From positions 744,001 to 808,000 of the forward strand of contig NZ_CP032630.1 of the NCBI RefSeq assembly GCF_003627075.1: a stretch of DNA of 64,000 nt, read 5' to 3'. The stretch's first letter is position 1, and the number at the start of each line of letters is the position of its first letter. The notes below the pieces were generated by a model. It was not told the origin of the DNA and ran no database searches. It worked only from the letters and a program-made list of their open reading frames with translations. Both the position numbers and the translations under genes were made by a program. Of the stretch, positions 41,983 through 51,946 are shown piece after piece. This DNA comes from Protaetiibacter intestinalis (GTDB lineage Bacteria > Actinomycetota > Actinomycetes > Actinomycetales > Microbacteriaceae).

Positions 41983-43493
41983 CCGCACTCGTCGCACGGA
42001 TCGACCGGCTGCTCGGCCGCGTCACGATGTACCTGCTCGTGCTCGGCATCCTCGTGGTGCTCGCCGTGCTCGCCGTCGTGCTCGGCGCCGTCGGGGCGAT
42101 CCCCTTCGACCCGCTGACCCTGCTCGCGAGCGCGACCGTGCTGCTCGCGGCGTCGTGGATCGCCAACCAGGTGCTCGGGCTCGTGTTCCGCACGACGCCG
42201 CTGCTGGCATCCGGTTTCATCACCGCGATGCTGCTGTTCTTCGTGCTCGAACCGAGCCTCGAGCCGGACGGGCTGCTCGTGCTCGCGCTCGCCGCGGCGA
42301 TCGCGGCGGCCTCGAAGTACCTCATCGCGTGGCGCGGGCGGCACCTCGTGAACCCCGCCGCGATCGCCGCCGTGCTCGTCGGGGTAACGGGGCTCACGCT
42401 CTCGTCGTGGTGGGTCGCGACCGGGCCGATGCTGCCCGCGGTCGCGCTCGGGGCGCTGCTCATCCTGTGGCGCACCCGGCACCTCGGCATGGGGCTCGTC
42501 TACCTCGCCGTCGCGGGTGGCCTGCTGTTCGTGCGCTACCTCGCGTTCGGGGCGGATGCGGGCAGCGCGCTGTCGTTCACGCTGGTCTCCTCGCCGGTCG
42601 TCTTCGCCGCCGGCTTCATGGTGAGCGAGCCGCTCACCCTGCCGCCGCGGCGCTGGCAGCGGATGCTCTACGCGGTCGTCGTGGGCGTGCTCACGAGCGC
42701 GCCCCTCGCGATCGGACCCGTGCGCAACACCCCCGAGCTCGCGCTCGTGATCGGCGGCGTGCTCGCCTTCTTCTTCGCGCAGCGGCGCGGCGTGAAGCTC
42801 GAACTCGTCGAGAAGCGGCAGCTCACCCCCACCGCGTGGGAGTTCCGCTTCCGGCCGGCCGCCCCGCTGCGGTTCGCGCCGGGGCAGTACCTCGAGCTGA
42901 CGCTCCCCCACCGCCGACCGGATGCGGGCGGCATCCGCCGGGTGTTCTCGCTCACCCAGGCGGCCGGGGACGACGAGGTGACGGTGGGCGTGCGCATCCG
43001 CGAGCAGCCGTCGTCGTTCAAGCGCGCGCTCCGTTCGCTCGAGCCGGGCGCCCGGCTGCGGGCGACGGGCGTGTGGGGCGACTTCACGCTGCCGCGCGAC
43101 CCGGGGGCGAAGCTCGCCTTCGTCGCGGCCGGCATCGGTGTGACCCCCTTCGTCTCGCAGCTGCGCACGCTCGCGGCCGCGGGGCGCGCCGCGGACGCCG
43201 AGCTGCTCTACGCGGTGCGCGCATCCGCCGACCTCGCCTACCGCGAGGAGCTCGCGGCGACCGGCTGCCGGGTGGCCGTGCTCTCCCCCGACGACCCGGG
43301 CGAGCTGCCCGCGCACTGGACGTGGCTCGGCGCGGGCGCGCTCGACGCCGAGCTCGTGCACCGCACCATCCCGGACGCCGCCGAGCGCACCGTCTACCTC
43401 TCCGGAGCCCCCACCGACGTCGCCCGCCTGCGCCGCACCCTCCGCGCGGCGGGCACCCGCCGCATCCGCACCGACGTCTTCCTCGGCTACTGA
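41979..43493 (+). CDS. RnfD/NqrB-like membrane domain fused to ferredoxin-NADP reductase domain
   Basis: The 504-residue fusion has about nine to ten membrane spans in residues 15-270, with LLASGFITAMLLFFVLEP and RHLVNPAAIAAVL as in NqrB/RnfD, then an FNR domain: GQYLELTLPH with RRVFSLTQ (FAD binding), AAGIGVTPFVSQLRTL (NAD(P)H binding), and VYLSGAPTDV. No 2Fe-2S domain follows. The inferred path is NAD(P)H to FAD in the cytosol, through the membrane domain to the FMN lipoprotein outside. The start codon overlaps apbE. This one-polypeptide link of FNR and RnfD-like parts is uncommon. Confidence 0.85.
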   Translation: MTALVARIDRLLGRVTMYLLVLGILVVLAVLAVVLGAVGAIPFDPLTLLASATVLLAASWIANQVLGLVFRTTPLLASGFITAMLLFFVLEPSLEPDGLLVLALAAAIAAASKYLIAWRGRHLVNPAAIAAVLVGVTGLTLSSWWVATGPMLPAVALGALLILWRTRHLGMGLVYLAVAGGLLFVRYLAFGADAGSALSFTLVSSPVVFAAGFMVSEPLTLPPRRWQRMLYAVVVGVLTSAPLAIGPVRNTPELALVIGGVLAFFFAQRRGVKLELVEKRQLTPTAWEFRFRPAAPLRFAPGQYLELTLPHRRPDAGGIRRVFSLTQAAGDDEVTVGVRIREQPSSFKRALRSLEPGARLRATGVWGDFTLPRDPGAKLAFVAAGIGVTPFVSQLRTLAAAGRAADAELLYAVRASADLAYREELAATGCRVAVLSPDDPGELPAHWTWLGAGALDAELVHRTIPDAAERTVYLSGAPTDVARLRRTLRAAGTRRIRTDVFLGY

Positions 43494-43506
43494 CCTCCCG
43501 CAATAG

Positions 43507-43580
43507 GTCAAGCGCTGCAGCGCCAACCCTCGCGCGCCACCATTTCCCGCAGCCGGAGGGCGAGCGCTGCAGCGTTTGAC
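43507..43580. repeat. GCGCTGCAGCGC inverted repeat (element R6)
   Basis: Arms 43507-43531 and 43556-43580 are inverse complements at 21 of 25 positions, separated by 24 bases. Each arm contains AGCGCTGCAGCG, which is itself palindromic, as in the AAAGTACGTACTTT elements. It starts 14 bases after the stop of the flavin operon and ends 38 bases before the next gene. Confidence 0.75.
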
Positions 43581-43618
43581 ACCTGCTCGCCGACGGGGGT
43601 GGGTCGTATCGTGGCGGC

Positions 43619-44191
43619 ATGTCGTCGTTCGCCGAGAAGCCGATCCTGCCCTTCACCGACTGGCGGGAGTGGGAGGCGTTCCTCGCGGGCGAGCCGCCGG
43701 CCGACGGAGTGCGGGTGAAGATCCTGAAGGCCAAGGCCGAAGTGCCCGGCATCACCCGGCAGGAGGCGCTCGACGTCGCGCTGTGCTTCGGCTGGATCGA
43801 CGGCCAGGCCGGGGCGTTCGACGACGACTACAGCCTGCAGGCCTACACGCCGCGCCGCGCCCGCAGCCCGTGGTCGCAGATCAACCGCGAGCATGTGGCC
43901 CGGCTCATCGAGGAGGGGCGGATGCGACCCGCCGGTCTCGCGGAGATCGACCGCGCGAAGGCCGACGGGCGGTGGGACGCCGCCTACCGCCAGAAGGACG
44001 CCCCGGTGCCGCCCGAACTGCAGGTGCTGCTGGATGCGAGCCCCACCGCATCCGCCTTCTTCGCGGGCCTCAGCGCGCAGAACCGCTGGGCCTTCATCTT
44101 CCGCATCGCCCAGGGCAAGCAGGCGGCCACCCGCGAGCGCAACGCCCACCGCTTCCTCGGGATGCTCGAGCGCGGCGAGACCTTCCACTGA
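43619..44191 (+). CDS. YdeI/OmdA-family protein
   Basis: The 190-residue soluble protein contains QEALDVALCFGWIDGQAGAFDDDYSLQAYTPRRARSPWSQIN and the C-terminal FFAGLSAQNRWAFIFRIAQGKQAATRERNAHRFLGMLERGETFH, the layout of YdeI/OmpD-associated (DUF1905-linked) proteins; family members are tied to stress and peptide resistance, with no defined enzymatic activity. TATCGT (43607-43612) lies 6 bases before the ATG, pointing to a leaderless mRNA. It ends facing mdh across element R7. Confidence 0.82.
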   Translation: MSSFAEKPILPFTDWREWEAFLAGEPPADGVRVKILKAKAEVPGITRQEALDVALCFGWIDGQAGAFDDDYSLQAYTPRRARSPWSQINREHVARLIEEGRMRPAGLAEIDRAKADGRWDAAYRQKDAPVPPELQVLLDASPTASAFFAGLSAQNRWAFIFRIAQGKQAATRERNAHRFLGMLERGETFH

Positions 44192-44192
44192 G

Positions 44193-44252
44193 TGGCGCGG
44201 TTTCGGCCCGATGGCGCGGTTTCGCGGGTGCCATCCGGCCGAAACCGCGCCA
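44193..44252. repeat. TGGCGCGGTTTCGGCC inverted repeat (element R7)
   Basis: Arms 44193-44215 and 44230-44252 match inversely at 22 of 23 positions, around a 14-base spacer. The word TGGCGCGGTTTCG also recurs directly at 44212-44224. The element fills the whole 65-base gap between two convergent stops, so a bidirectional terminator function is likely. Confidence 0.8.
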
Positions 44253-44256
44253 TCCG

Positions 44257-45243
<987 letters not shown>

Positions 45244-45263
45244 CTACGCGCCGTGCACGCCGG

Positions 45264-45289
45264 AAGGCCGGGCCCAAGGGCCCGGCCTT
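45264..45289 (-). terminator. 12-bp terminator-like hairpin between icd and mdh
   Basis: AAGGCCGGGCCC (45264-45275) and GGGCCCGGCCTT (45278-45289) are perfect inverse complements with 2 bases between. The A-run/T-run ends and high G/C stem are typical of actinobacterial intrinsic terminators. It follows icd and element R5 in the leftward direction, and lies 29 bases before mdh. Confidence 0.8.
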
Positions 45290-45294
45290 CTCCG

Positions 45295-45353
45295 CGAAAG
45301 TACGTACTTTTGGGCGATTCCTGGACTCGGGCGCCCAAAAGTACGTACTTTCG
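45295..45353. repeat. AAAGTACGTACTTTTGGG inverted repeat (element R5)
   Basis: The 22-base arm CGAAAGTACGTACTTTTGGG plus CG at 45295-45316 is perfectly inverted at 45332-45353; spacer 15 bases. It begins 7 bases behind the icd stop in the leftward sense. An ordinary terminator hairpin lies immediately beyond it, so R5 does not need to be the terminator. Confidence 0.88.
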
Positions 45354-45360
45354 AGGACTG

Positions 45361-46578
45361 CTACGCCAGACGCGCCGCGAGGTTCTCGTCGAGGGAGGCG
45401 AGGAAGTCCTCGGTGGTCTGCCACTCCTGCTCGGGGCCGACGAGGATCGCGAGGTCCTTCGTCATCTTGCCCGACTCGACCGTCTTGATGACGACGTCCT
45501 CGAGCGTCTCGGCGAAGTCGATGAGCGCCTGGTTGCCGTCGAGCTTGCCGCGGTGCATGAGGCCGCGGGTCCACGCGAAGATGGAGGCGATCGGGTTGGT
45601 CGAGGTGGGCTTGCCCGCCTGGTGCTGGCGGTAGTGGCGCGTCACGGTGCCGTGCGCGGCCTCCGCCTCGACGACCTTGCCGTCGGGCGTGGTGAGCACC
45701 GAGGTCATGAGGCCGAGCGAGCCGTAGCCCTGGGCCACCGTGTCGGACTGCACGTCGCCGTCGTAGTTCTTGCACGCCCAGACGTAGCCGCCCTCCCACT
45801 TGAGCGCGGAGGCGACCATGTCGTCGATGAGGCGGTGCTCGTAGGTGATGCCGGCGGCCTCGAACCGCTCCTTGTACTCGGCGTCGAAGACCTCCTGGAA
45901 GAGGTCCTTGAAGCGGCCGTCGTAGGCCTTCAGGATGGTGTTCTTCGTCGAGAGGTACACCGGGTAGCCGCGCGAGAGGCCGTAGTTGAAGCTCGCCCGG
46001 GCGAAGTCGCGGATCGACGGGTCCTGGTTGTACATCGCCATCGCGACGCCGCCGTCCGGGGCCTGGAACACCTCGAAGCTCTGCGCCTCGCCGCCGTCGG
46101 CGGGCTGGAACGAGAGGGTCAGCGTGCCCGGGCCGTCGAACACGAAGTCGGTGGCGCGGTACTGGTCGCCGAAGGCGTGGCGGCCGATGATGATGGGCTT
46201 GTTCCACCCGGGCACGAGGCGCGGGATGTTGGAGATGACGATCGGCTCGCGGAAGATGACGCCGCCGAGGATGTTGCGGATCGTGCCGTTCGGGCTCTTC
46301 CACATCTTCTTGAGACCGAACTCGGCCACGCGCGCCTCGTCGGGCGTGATGGTGGCGCACTTGACGCCCACACCGTGCTTCTGGATGGCGTGCGCCGCGT
46401 CGATCGTGACCTGGTCGTCGGTCGCGTCCCGGTTCTCGATGCCGAGGTCGTAGTACTCGAGGTTCACGTCGAGGTAGGGGTGGATGAGGCGGTCCTTGAT
46501 GAACTGCCAGATGATGCGGGTCATCTCGTCGCCGTCGAGTTCGACGACCGTCCCCTCGACCTTGATCTTCTCGACCAC
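45361..46578 (-). CDS. icd: NADP-dependent isocitrate dehydrogenase
   Basis: The 405-residue homodimeric-type IDH (eukaryote-like) has [78 protein letters not shown] and [16 protein letters not shown]. It oxidises isocitrate to 2-oxoglutarate with NADP. I chose the GTG at 46578 ([19 protein letters not shown]). A 24-bp perfect palindrome lies 50-73 bases upstream in the region shared with a divergent acetyltransferase gene. Confidence 0.95.
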   Translation of the reverse strand: MVEKIKVEGTVVELDGDEMTRIIWQFIKDRLIHPYLDVNLEYYDLGIENRDATDDQVTIDAAHAIQKHGVGVKCATITPDEARVAEFGLKKMWKSPNGTIRNILGGVIFREPIVISNIPRLVPGWNKPIIIGRHAFGDQYRATDFVFDGPGTLTLSFQPADGGEAQSFEVFQAPDGGVAMAMYNQDPSIRDFARASFNYGLSRGYPVYLSTKNTILKAYDGRFKDLFQEVFDAEYKERFEAAGITYEHRLIDDMVASALKWEGGYVWACKNYDGDVQSDTVAQGYGSLGLMTSVLTTPDGKVVEAEAAHGTVTRHYRQHQAGKPTSTNPIASIFAWTRGLMHRGKLDGNQALIDFAETLEDVVIKTVESGKMTKDLAILVGPEQEWQTTEDFLASLDENLAARLA

Positions 46579-46627
46579 GTGCTGTCCTTTCGCGTCGTAC
46601 GCCGCCGACCAGCCTACCGCGCATCCG

Positions 46628-46651
46628 AGATATCTCGATATCGAGATATCT
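46628..46651. promoter_or_regulatory. 24-bp perfect palindrome between icd and GNAT gene
   Basis: AGATATCTCGAT at 46628-46639 is followed directly by its exact inverse complement at 46640-46651. It is strongly A/T-rich against a very G/C-rich background and sits between divergent genes (50 bases from icd, 36 from the acetyltransferase). It has the look of an operator. Sites built on ATCTCGAT are associated with PadR-like regulators in actinobacteria, but no regulator is adjacent. Confidence 0.65.
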
Positions 46652-46686
46652 GTGCGCTCGGCGGCGTCGCGGGTTAGCCTGTCCGA

Positions 46687-47139
46687 ATGGCGGAGCTGAG
46701 ACTGGAAGAACTGACGGCCCAGACCATCGTCGCGGCTCGCAACCTCGCCCTCAAGCCCGGGCAGGCTGCGTTCATCGCCCCCGAGACGTACGTGCACGTC
46801 GAGCAGGACCTCGACCCCGCGGGCTCGTGGCCCCGCGTCGTGATGGACGGCGACCACCTCGTCGGCTACGTGATGGGCGCCTTCGACGCCGACGCGACCG
46901 AGGACTTCCTCAAGGCCGCGCTCTGGCGCGTGCACGTCGAGGCGGATGCGCAGGGCGCGGGCGTCGGACGCTTCGCGGTGCAGGCGCTCGCCGACGAGGC
47001 GCGCCGTCGCGGCTTCGACCGTCTCACGGTCGTGTGGGCCTCCGGCGAGGCCGGCCCCGAGGAGTTCTTCAAGGCGGTCGGCTTCGAGGTCGTCGGCGAG
47101 ACGCCGTACGGCGAGAACCTCGGCGCCCTCGCCCTCTGA
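46687..47139 (+). CDS. GNAT-family N-acetyltransferase
   Basis: The 150-residue GNAT protein has [44 protein letters not shown], where [13 protein letters not shown] is the acetyl-CoA pyrophosphate loop, and the C-terminal [12 protein letters not shown]. It resembles the PaiA/diamine-acetyltransferase branch; acceptor unknown. TAGCCT (46675-46680) lies 6 bases before the ATG, so the mRNA is probably leaderless. The palindrome at 46628 may control it. Confidence 0.88.
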   Translation: MAELRLEELTAQTIVAARNLALKPGQAAFIAPETYVHVEQDLDPAGSWPRVVMDGDHLVGYVMGAFDADATEDFLKAALWRVHVEADAQGAGVGRFAVQALADEARRRGFDRLTVVWASGEAGPEEFFKAVGFEVVGETPYGENLGALAL

Positions 47140-47150
47140 GCGGGGCCTGG

Positions 47151-47477
47151 ATGCCGCTCCCGCCCGAGGACTTCGTGGGCGCGGTGCTCGACGTGGTCGC
47201 GCAGATCCCCGAGGGCCGCGCGATGAGCTACGGCGACGTCGCCGCGGCGATCGGCTCCCGCGCCGCGCGCGGCGTGGGGCAGGTGATGGCCTACTACGGC
47301 GGCGAGGTGCCCTGGTGGCGCGTCGTGCGCGCATCCGGCCACCCCGCGCCCGGCCACGAGGACCGCGCCCTCGAGCACTACCGCGCCGAGGGCACCCCGC
47401 TCGTGTGGTCGCGCGACCGCGGCTCGTACCGCGTCGACCTGCGCGCGGCACGCCACGAGCCGGACGACGCGCCCTGA
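47151..47477 (+). CDS. alkyltransferase-like (ATL) DNA-binding protein
   Basis: The 108-residue protein has the MGMT C-terminal fold: [34 protein letters not shown] and the active-site loop, which reads [10 protein letters not shown]. In methyltransferases this is PCHRVV; here tryptophan replaces the acceptor cysteine, the mark of ATL proteins, which bind O6-alkylguanine and hand it to nucleotide-excision repair rather than removing it. ATG 47151 is 12 bases after the acetyltransferase stop, so they are likely cotranscribed. Confidence 0.88.
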   Translation: MPLPPEDFVGAVLDVVAQIPEGRAMSYGDVAAAIGSRAARGVGQVMAYYGGEVPWWRVVRASGHPAPGHEDRALEHYRAEGTPLVWSRDRGSYRVDLRAARHEPDDAP

Positions 47478-47548
47478 GGCGACCGGCCGTCCCATCCCCC
47501 GAATGGGCGCGTTCGCGGGGAGGCCCCGGCCCGGTAGCCTCTCATCCC

Positions 47549-48025
47549 ATGACCCGTACCGATGACCTCATGGCGACGATGCAGAGGCACATGCGCGGCA
47601 CGGCCTTCGTCTTCGCACGCACCGCCAAGGGGTTCGACATCGACCTCGACCTCGCCAACAAGCAGTGGTGGGGCGTGCTCAAGGAGACCCGGCTGTCCGA
47701 GACCTCCAGCTTCCAGATCCTCACCGACGAGATCGACTCCAAGTTCACGATCGTGGAGATCCCCCGCTTCGTCGAGTGGGCCGGCGACGACGCCCCGCAC
47801 TTCGTGGCGCACGGCGGCGGGGCGCCCAAGCAGCGCATGCGCGACGAGGTCGACCTGCGGGTGAGCGCGGAGCCCGTCCGTCGCCTCGTGCGCCGCGAGG
47901 CCGAGGGTCTCGGCTTCCGCGAGTCGATCGACCGCAAGAAGCTCTACACGATGCTCGGCGTCGCGGCGGGCGGTGTCGTCGCGGTCGCCATCGTGGTGGC
48001 GATCATCCTCAACACGATCGGCTGA
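47549..48025 (+). CDS. C-terminally membrane-anchored protein, unknown function
   Basis: A 158-residue protein with a soluble N-terminal part (RHMRGTAFVFARTAKGFDIDLDLANKQWWGVLKETRLSE), a basic segment (residues 105-132, VRRLVRREAEGLGFRESIDRKK), and one C-terminal membrane span (residues 133-156), so it is likely tail-anchored facing the cytosol. I recognise no family. TAGCCT (47535-47540) lies 8 bases upstream of the ATG, again a leaderless pattern. It converges with the ABC exporter genes across a 22-base hairpin gap. Confidence 0.65.
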   Translation: MTRTDDLMATMQRHMRGTAFVFARTAKGFDIDLDLANKQWWGVLKETRLSETSSFQILTDEIDSKFTIVEIPRFVEWAGDDAPHFVAHGGGAPKQRMRDEVDLRVSAEPVRRLVRREAEGLGFRESIDRKKLYTMLGVAAGGVVAVAIVVAIILNTIG

Positions 48026-48028
48026 GGC

Positions 48029-48046
48029 CCCGGGGCGTCCCCCGGG
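48029..48046. terminator. hairpin between convergent genes
   Basis: CCCGGGG (48029-48035) pairs with CCCCGGG (48040-48046) around a 4-base loop, filling the gap between the membrane-anchored protein and the ABC exporter stop. Probably a bidirectional terminator. Confidence 0.6.
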
Positions 48047-48047
48047 C

Positions 48048-49859
48048 TCACACGAGCGAATCCCTCCACGCCTTGTGCAGCCGGGCGAAGCGCCCGCTGC
48101 CGCCGATCAGCTCCTCGGGCGTGCCGTCCTCGACGATCGCGCCGTGCTCCATGACGAGCACGCGGTCGGCGATCTCGACGGTCGACAGCCGGTGCGCGAT
48201 GACGATCGCGGTGCGGTCGGCGAGCAGGGTCGTGAGACCCTCCTGCACGAGTCGCTCGCTCGGGATGTCGAGGGAGGCCGTCGCCTCGTCGAGGATGAGC
48301 ACCGCCGGGTCGGCGAGGAACGCGCGCGCGAACGACAGCAGCTGCCGCTGGCCGGCCGAGACGCGCCCGCCGCGCTTGTTCACATCCGTGTCGTAACCAT
48401 CGGGCAGCGCCTCGATGAAGGCGTCGGCGCCGACCGCGTGCGCGGCCGCCCGGATCTCGTCGAGCGAGGCGCCGGGCTTGCCGAGTGCGATGTTGTCGGC
48501 GACGGTGCCCGAGAACAGGTACGCCTCCTGGGTGACCATCACGATCGCCCGGCGCAGGTCCTTCGGGTGCAGTTCGCGCAGATCGACGCCGTCGAGGCTC
48601 ACGGTGCCCTCGGTGGGGTCGTAGAAGCGTGCCACGAGCTTCGCGAGCGTCGACTTGCCGGCGCCCGTCGATCCGACGAGCGCGACCGTCTGCCCCGCGG
48701 GGATGTGCAGCTCGAACGCGGGCAGCACGACGCGGTCGTCGCGGTAGGCGAACCGCACCCCGTCGAAGTCGATCGCGCCCGAGGCGTGCCACAGGTCGAC
48801 GGGCCGCGCGGGGTCGGGCACCGAGGGGGTCTCGTCGAGCACGCCCGAGATCTTCTCGAGCGCCGCGGAGGCCGACTGGTACGAGTTGTAGAACTGCGCC
48901 ATCTCCTCCATGGGGTCGAAGAAGCGCCGCGCGTACATGAGCGCCGCGAGCAGCACACCCACCGCGAGCTGGCCGTCCGCCACCCGCAGGCCGCCCACGA
49001 GCAGCACGGCGGCGACCACGACGTTGCCCACCACCACGAGGCTCGGGTCGAACACGCCGAACACCCCGATCGCCTTCGCGTTGGCCTCGCGGTAGTTCTC
49101 GACGTGCACGCCGAACTCGCGCTCGTTGCGCCCCTCGGCACGGAACGCCTTGACCGCGCGGATGCCGGTCATCGTCTCGACGAACTTCACGATGAGGCGC
49201 GCCGAGTGCACCCGCGTCGCACGGAACGCGCGCTGCGAGGTGACCTGGAACCAGCGCGTCAGCACGGCGAGGATCGGCAGCGAGCAGGCGATGACGAGCG
49301 CGCTGATCGGGTCGAGCAGCACGAGCGCGATCGCGATGAACGCCATGTAGAGCACCCCGCGGATGAGGCCCTGGATGCCGGAGTCGAGCAGCTCGCGGAT
49401 CGAGTCGAGGTCGTTCGTCTGCCGCGCGATGATGCGGCCCGAGGTGTAGCTCTCGTGGAACTCGAGACTCAGCAGCTGGGCGTGCCGGTAGATGCGCCCG
49501 CGCAGGTCGTAGAGGAACGCCTGGCTGATGCGCGCCGACAGCAGGGTGTAGTGCCACATGAGCACCGCACCGACGATCGCCGCGGTGAGGTAGGCGAGCA
49601 CGACGAGTGCGAGCGGCATGGCATCCCGGTGCTGCATGATCGCGGGCAGCCCCGCGTCGATGCCGAACGCGATGAGCGCGGGGCCCGCGGTCTGCAGACC
49701 CGTCGACACGGCGACGATGACCATGGCGACGACGACCCGGCCCCGCAGCGGACGCAGCAGTGAGCCGAGCAGCCGCGACGAGCGCTGCCGGATGGCGCGG
49801 CTCTCCTCGCGCGTGTAGTCCTGGCGGTCTTCTCCCTCGACGCCTTCGAGCGCGCTCAC
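48048..49859 (-). CDS. heterodimeric ABC exporter subunit, catalytic Glu half
   Basis: The 603-residue half-transporter has six membrane spans (residues 40-330) and an ATPase domain with Walker [10 protein letters not shown], the signature degenerated to RVSAGQRQ, Walker [14 protein letters not shown] with catalytic Glu, and switch His in VIAHRLSTV. Signature loss here matches loss of the catalytic Glu in the partner, so the pair forms one asymmetric heterodimer like BmrCD or TM287/288. Such exporters remove drugs or lipids. The GTG start overlaps the partner's stop by four bases. Confidence 0.9.
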   Translation of the reverse strand: MSALEGVEGEDRQDYTREESRAIRQRSSRLLGSLLRPLRGRVVVAMVIVAVSTGLQTAGPALIAFGIDAGLPAIMQHRDAMPLALVVLAYLTAAIVGAVLMWHYTLLSARISQAFLYDLRGRIYRHAQLLSLEFHESYTSGRIIARQTNDLDSIRELLDSGIQGLIRGVLYMAFIAIALVLLDPISALVIACSLPILAVLTRWFQVTSQRAFRATRVHSARLIVKFVETMTGIRAVKAFRAEGRNEREFGVHVENYREANAKAIGVFGVFDPSLVVVGNVVVAAVLLVGGLRVADGQLAVGVLLAALMYARRFFDPMEEMAQFYNSYQSASAALEKISGVLDETPSVPDPARPVDLWHASGAIDFDGVRFAYRDDRVVLPAFELHIPAGQTVALVGSTGAGKSTLAKLVARFYDPTEGTVSLDGVDLRELHPKDLRRAIVMVTQEAYLFSGTVADNIALGKPGASLDEIRAAAHAVGADAFIEALPDGYDTDVNKRGGRVSAGQRQLLSFARAFLADPAVLILDEATASLDIPSERLVQEGLTTLLADRTAIVIAHRLSTVEIADRVLVMEHGAIVEDGTPEELIGGSGRFARLHKAWRDSLV

Positions 49860-51682
49860 GCCGTCACCCCCTCATCCGCCGTCTCGGTATCGCGGCCCTC
49901 CTCGAGCGAGGAGATCACGTAGCGGTAGTGCTCGTTGCGGGCCAGCAGTTCGGAGTGGCGCCCGACATCCGTGATGCGCCCGTGCTCGAGCAGCGCCACC
50001 CGGTCGGCGAGCTGCACGGTCGAGGGCCGGTGCGCCACGATGAGGGCCGTCGTCGAGGCGAGCACGCGACGCAGCCCCGCCTCCACGCGGGCCTCCGTGT
50101 CGACGTCGAGCGCCGACAGGGGGTCGTCGAGCACGAGCACCGAGGGGCGCGCCGCGACCGCGCGGGCGAGCGCGATGCGCTGCCGCTGGCCGCCGGAGAG
50201 GCTGAGCCCCTCCTCGCCGATCGTGGTGTCGGCGCCGTGCGGCAGCGCCGCCACGAAGTCCGCCTGCGCGATCTCGAGCGCCTCGTCGAGCACCGCCTCG
50301 CCCTCGGGCGAGCCCGGGTCGAGTTCGGGGCGCCCGAGCAGCACGTTCTCGCGCACCGAGGCCGAGAAGAGCGTCGCCTCCTCGAACGCCATCGCGATCC
50401 GGGCGCGCAGCTCCTCGCGGGTCAGCTCGCGGATGTCGACGCCGTCGAGCCGCACGGCGCCGCCCGTCACGTCGTAGAGCCGCGTCGTGAGGGCCGTGAG
50501 GGTGGTCTTGCCCGAACCGGTGAGGCCGACGAGCGCCATCGTCTCGCCCGGCTCGACCTCGAGCACGATGTCGTCGAGCAGGTCGGGCACCGAGTCGGGC
50601 GAGTCCTGGTAGCGGAAGTGCACGCGGTCGAACACGAGGCGCCCGCGGGGCTCGGCGATCGTCTGCGGATGTTCGGGGTCGCGGATCAGGTCGGGCTCGT
50701 CGAGCACCTCGAAGATGCGCTCCACGGCGGTGCGCGTCTCGAAGGTCATCGACAGCAGCCAGCCGATCGACTCGATCGGCCAGCGCAGCACGGCGGCCGC
50801 CGCGAAGAAGGCGATGAGACCTCCCACGGTCAGCTGCCCGCCCGCTGCGAGCACGACGCCGCCGAGCAGCGAGAGCGCGAACGCCACATCCGGGATGAGC
50901 AGCAGCCACAGCCACAGGCCCGCGATCGAACGCGCCTTCTCGAGCTCGGTGCCGCGCAGCTCCTCCGCCTGGTGCAGGAAGTTCTCGAGGCTGTGCGTGC
51001 CGCGCCCGAAGGCCTTCAGCACCCGGATGCCGTGCACCGACTCCTCGACGGTCGTCGCGAGGTCGCCCTGCTGGTCCTGGGCGCGACGCGACACCACCGA
51101 GTAGCGGTGCTCGAAGCGGAACCCGACCACCCACATGGGGATCGACGCGACGATGAACACGAGCGCGAGCTGCCACGACCAGGTGAACAGGATGCCGAAT
51201 CCGACGACGATGATGACGACGTTGCCGACGAGCAGGATCACGCCGAAGGCGAGCCAGCGGCGGATGAGCCCGAGGTCGCCCATCGAGCGCGACAGCAGCT
51301 GACCGGACTGCCAGCGGTCGTGGAAGGCGACCGGCAGATCCTGCAGCTTCGCGTAGAGGGCGTTGCGCATGCTCGCCTCGATGTGCGTCGACGGGGTGAG
51401 CACGAGCCAGCGGCGCAGCATGATGAGCAGGCCCTCGGCGACGCCGAGCGCGAGCACGACGACCGCGGCGGGCCAGACCTGCGCGGGGTCGCCCGCCGCG
51501 AGCGGACCGTCGATGATCCACTGCAGCACGACGGGCACGCTGAGCGAGACGAGCACGAGCGCGATGTAGACGAAGAGGCTGACGATCGTGCGGCCGAGGA
51601 AGGGGCGCACGAACGGCAGGATGCGCGCGAGGGTGCGCACGGTGCCGCGTCCGGCGGCGACGGAGGTGGTCTGTTCAGGCAT
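49856..51682 (-). CDS. heterodimeric ABC exporter subunit, degenerate Walker B half
   Basis: The 608-residue half-transporter has six spans in residues 25-320 and an ATPase domain with Walker [10 protein letters not shown], intact signature LSGGQRQR, but Walker [14 protein letters not shown], where Asp replaces the catalytic Glu. It is therefore the non-hydrolysing site donor of a heterodimer with the next gene. The transcript leader, about 230 bases long, carries a 24-codon ORF and a hairpin. The ATG at 51682 has only a weak ribosome site (CCGGATGATCC), consistent with translational control from the leader. Confidence 0.9.
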   Translation of the reverse strand: MPEQTTSVAAGRGTVRTLARILPFVRPFLGRTIVSLFVYIALVLVSLSVPVVLQWIIDGPLAAGDPAQVWPAAVVVLALGVAEGLLIMLRRWLVLTPSTHIEASMRNALYAKLQDLPVAFHDRWQSGQLLSRSMGDLGLIRRWLAFGVILLVGNVVIIVVGFGILFTWSWQLALVFIVASIPMWVVGFRFEHRYSVVSRRAQDQQGDLATTVEESVHGIRVLKAFGRGTHSLENFLHQAEELRGTELEKARSIAGLWLWLLLIPDVAFALSLLGGVVLAAGGQLTVGGLIAFFAAAAVLRWPIESIGWLLSMTFETRTAVERIFEVLDEPDLIRDPEHPQTIAEPRGRLVFDRVHFRYQDSPDSVPDLLDDIVLEVEPGETMALVGLTGSGKTTLTALTTRLYDVTGGAVRLDGVDIRELTREELRARIAMAFEEATLFSASVRENVLLGRPELDPGSPEGEAVLDEALEIAQADFVAALPHGADTTIGEEGLSLSGGQRQRIALARAVAARPSVLVLDDPLSALDVDTEARVEAGLRRVLASTTALIVAHRPSTVQLADRVALLEHGRITDVGRHSELLARNEHYRYVISSLEEGRDTETADEGVTA

Positions 51683-51743
51683 GGATCATCCGGAGCTGGG
51701 CGCACGCGACGGCGCGCACGAGAGGTGGAACGTGGAGAGGTGG

Positions 51744-51764
51744 CGACGGATTCCGGATCCGTCG
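51744..51764 (-). promoter_or_regulatory. leader hairpin between uORF and ABC exporter gene
   Basis: CGACGGAT (51744-51751) and ATCCGTCG (51757-51764) form an 8-bp perfect stem with a 5-base loop, 22 bases after the uORF stop in the RNA sense and 61 bases before the exporter start. Downstream in the RNA, CCACCTCTC occurs twice (51735-51743, 51720-51728) and could pair with purine-rich ribosome sites. An attenuator function is inferred. Confidence 0.5.
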
Positions 51765-51786
51765 AAGAGGCGGGCGGGCTGGGCCG

Positions 51787-51861
51787 CTAACGGCGCCGCG
51801 CGGAGAAGGCGACCGCCGGGATCGCGGCCGTGAGCGGGCGCGGTGTGCCGGTGTACGTCAT
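51787..51861 (-). CDS. 24-codon leader peptide upstream of ABC exporter
   Basis: The ORF has an excellent ribosome site (GAGGAGG, 5 bases before ATG 51861), starts MTYTGTPRPL, and ends AVAFSARRR then TAG. It lies in the exporter transcript: a TTGCGT-N17-TAGTCT promoter is 57 bases upstream of its ATG, and the exporter start is 104 bases downstream of its stop. The C-terminal Arg-Arg-Arg contains the Arg-X-Arg pattern known for macrolide-dependent ribosome stalling. B. subtilis bmrB, a leader peptide controlling the heterodimeric exporter BmrCD in response to ribosome-targeting drugs, is the closest known arrangement. The role here is inference. Confidence 0.65.
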   Translation of the reverse strand: MTYTGTPRPLTAAIPAVAFSARRR

Positions 51862-51917
51862 GATGCCTCCTCGTTGTGCGAGCTCGACCGCCCGGAAGGA
51901 TGCCCGAGCAGCCCTAC

Positions 51918-51946
51918 AGACTATGCCCGCACCCGCCGACACGCAA
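51918..51946 (-). promoter_or_regulatory. sigma-A-type promoter of the leader peptide / ABC exporter
   Basis: On the minus strand TTGCGT (51941-51946) and TAGTCT (51918-51923) are spaced exactly 17 bases. Transcription would start near 51911, giving a leader of about 230 bases that contains the uORF and hairpin. Confidence 0.6.
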
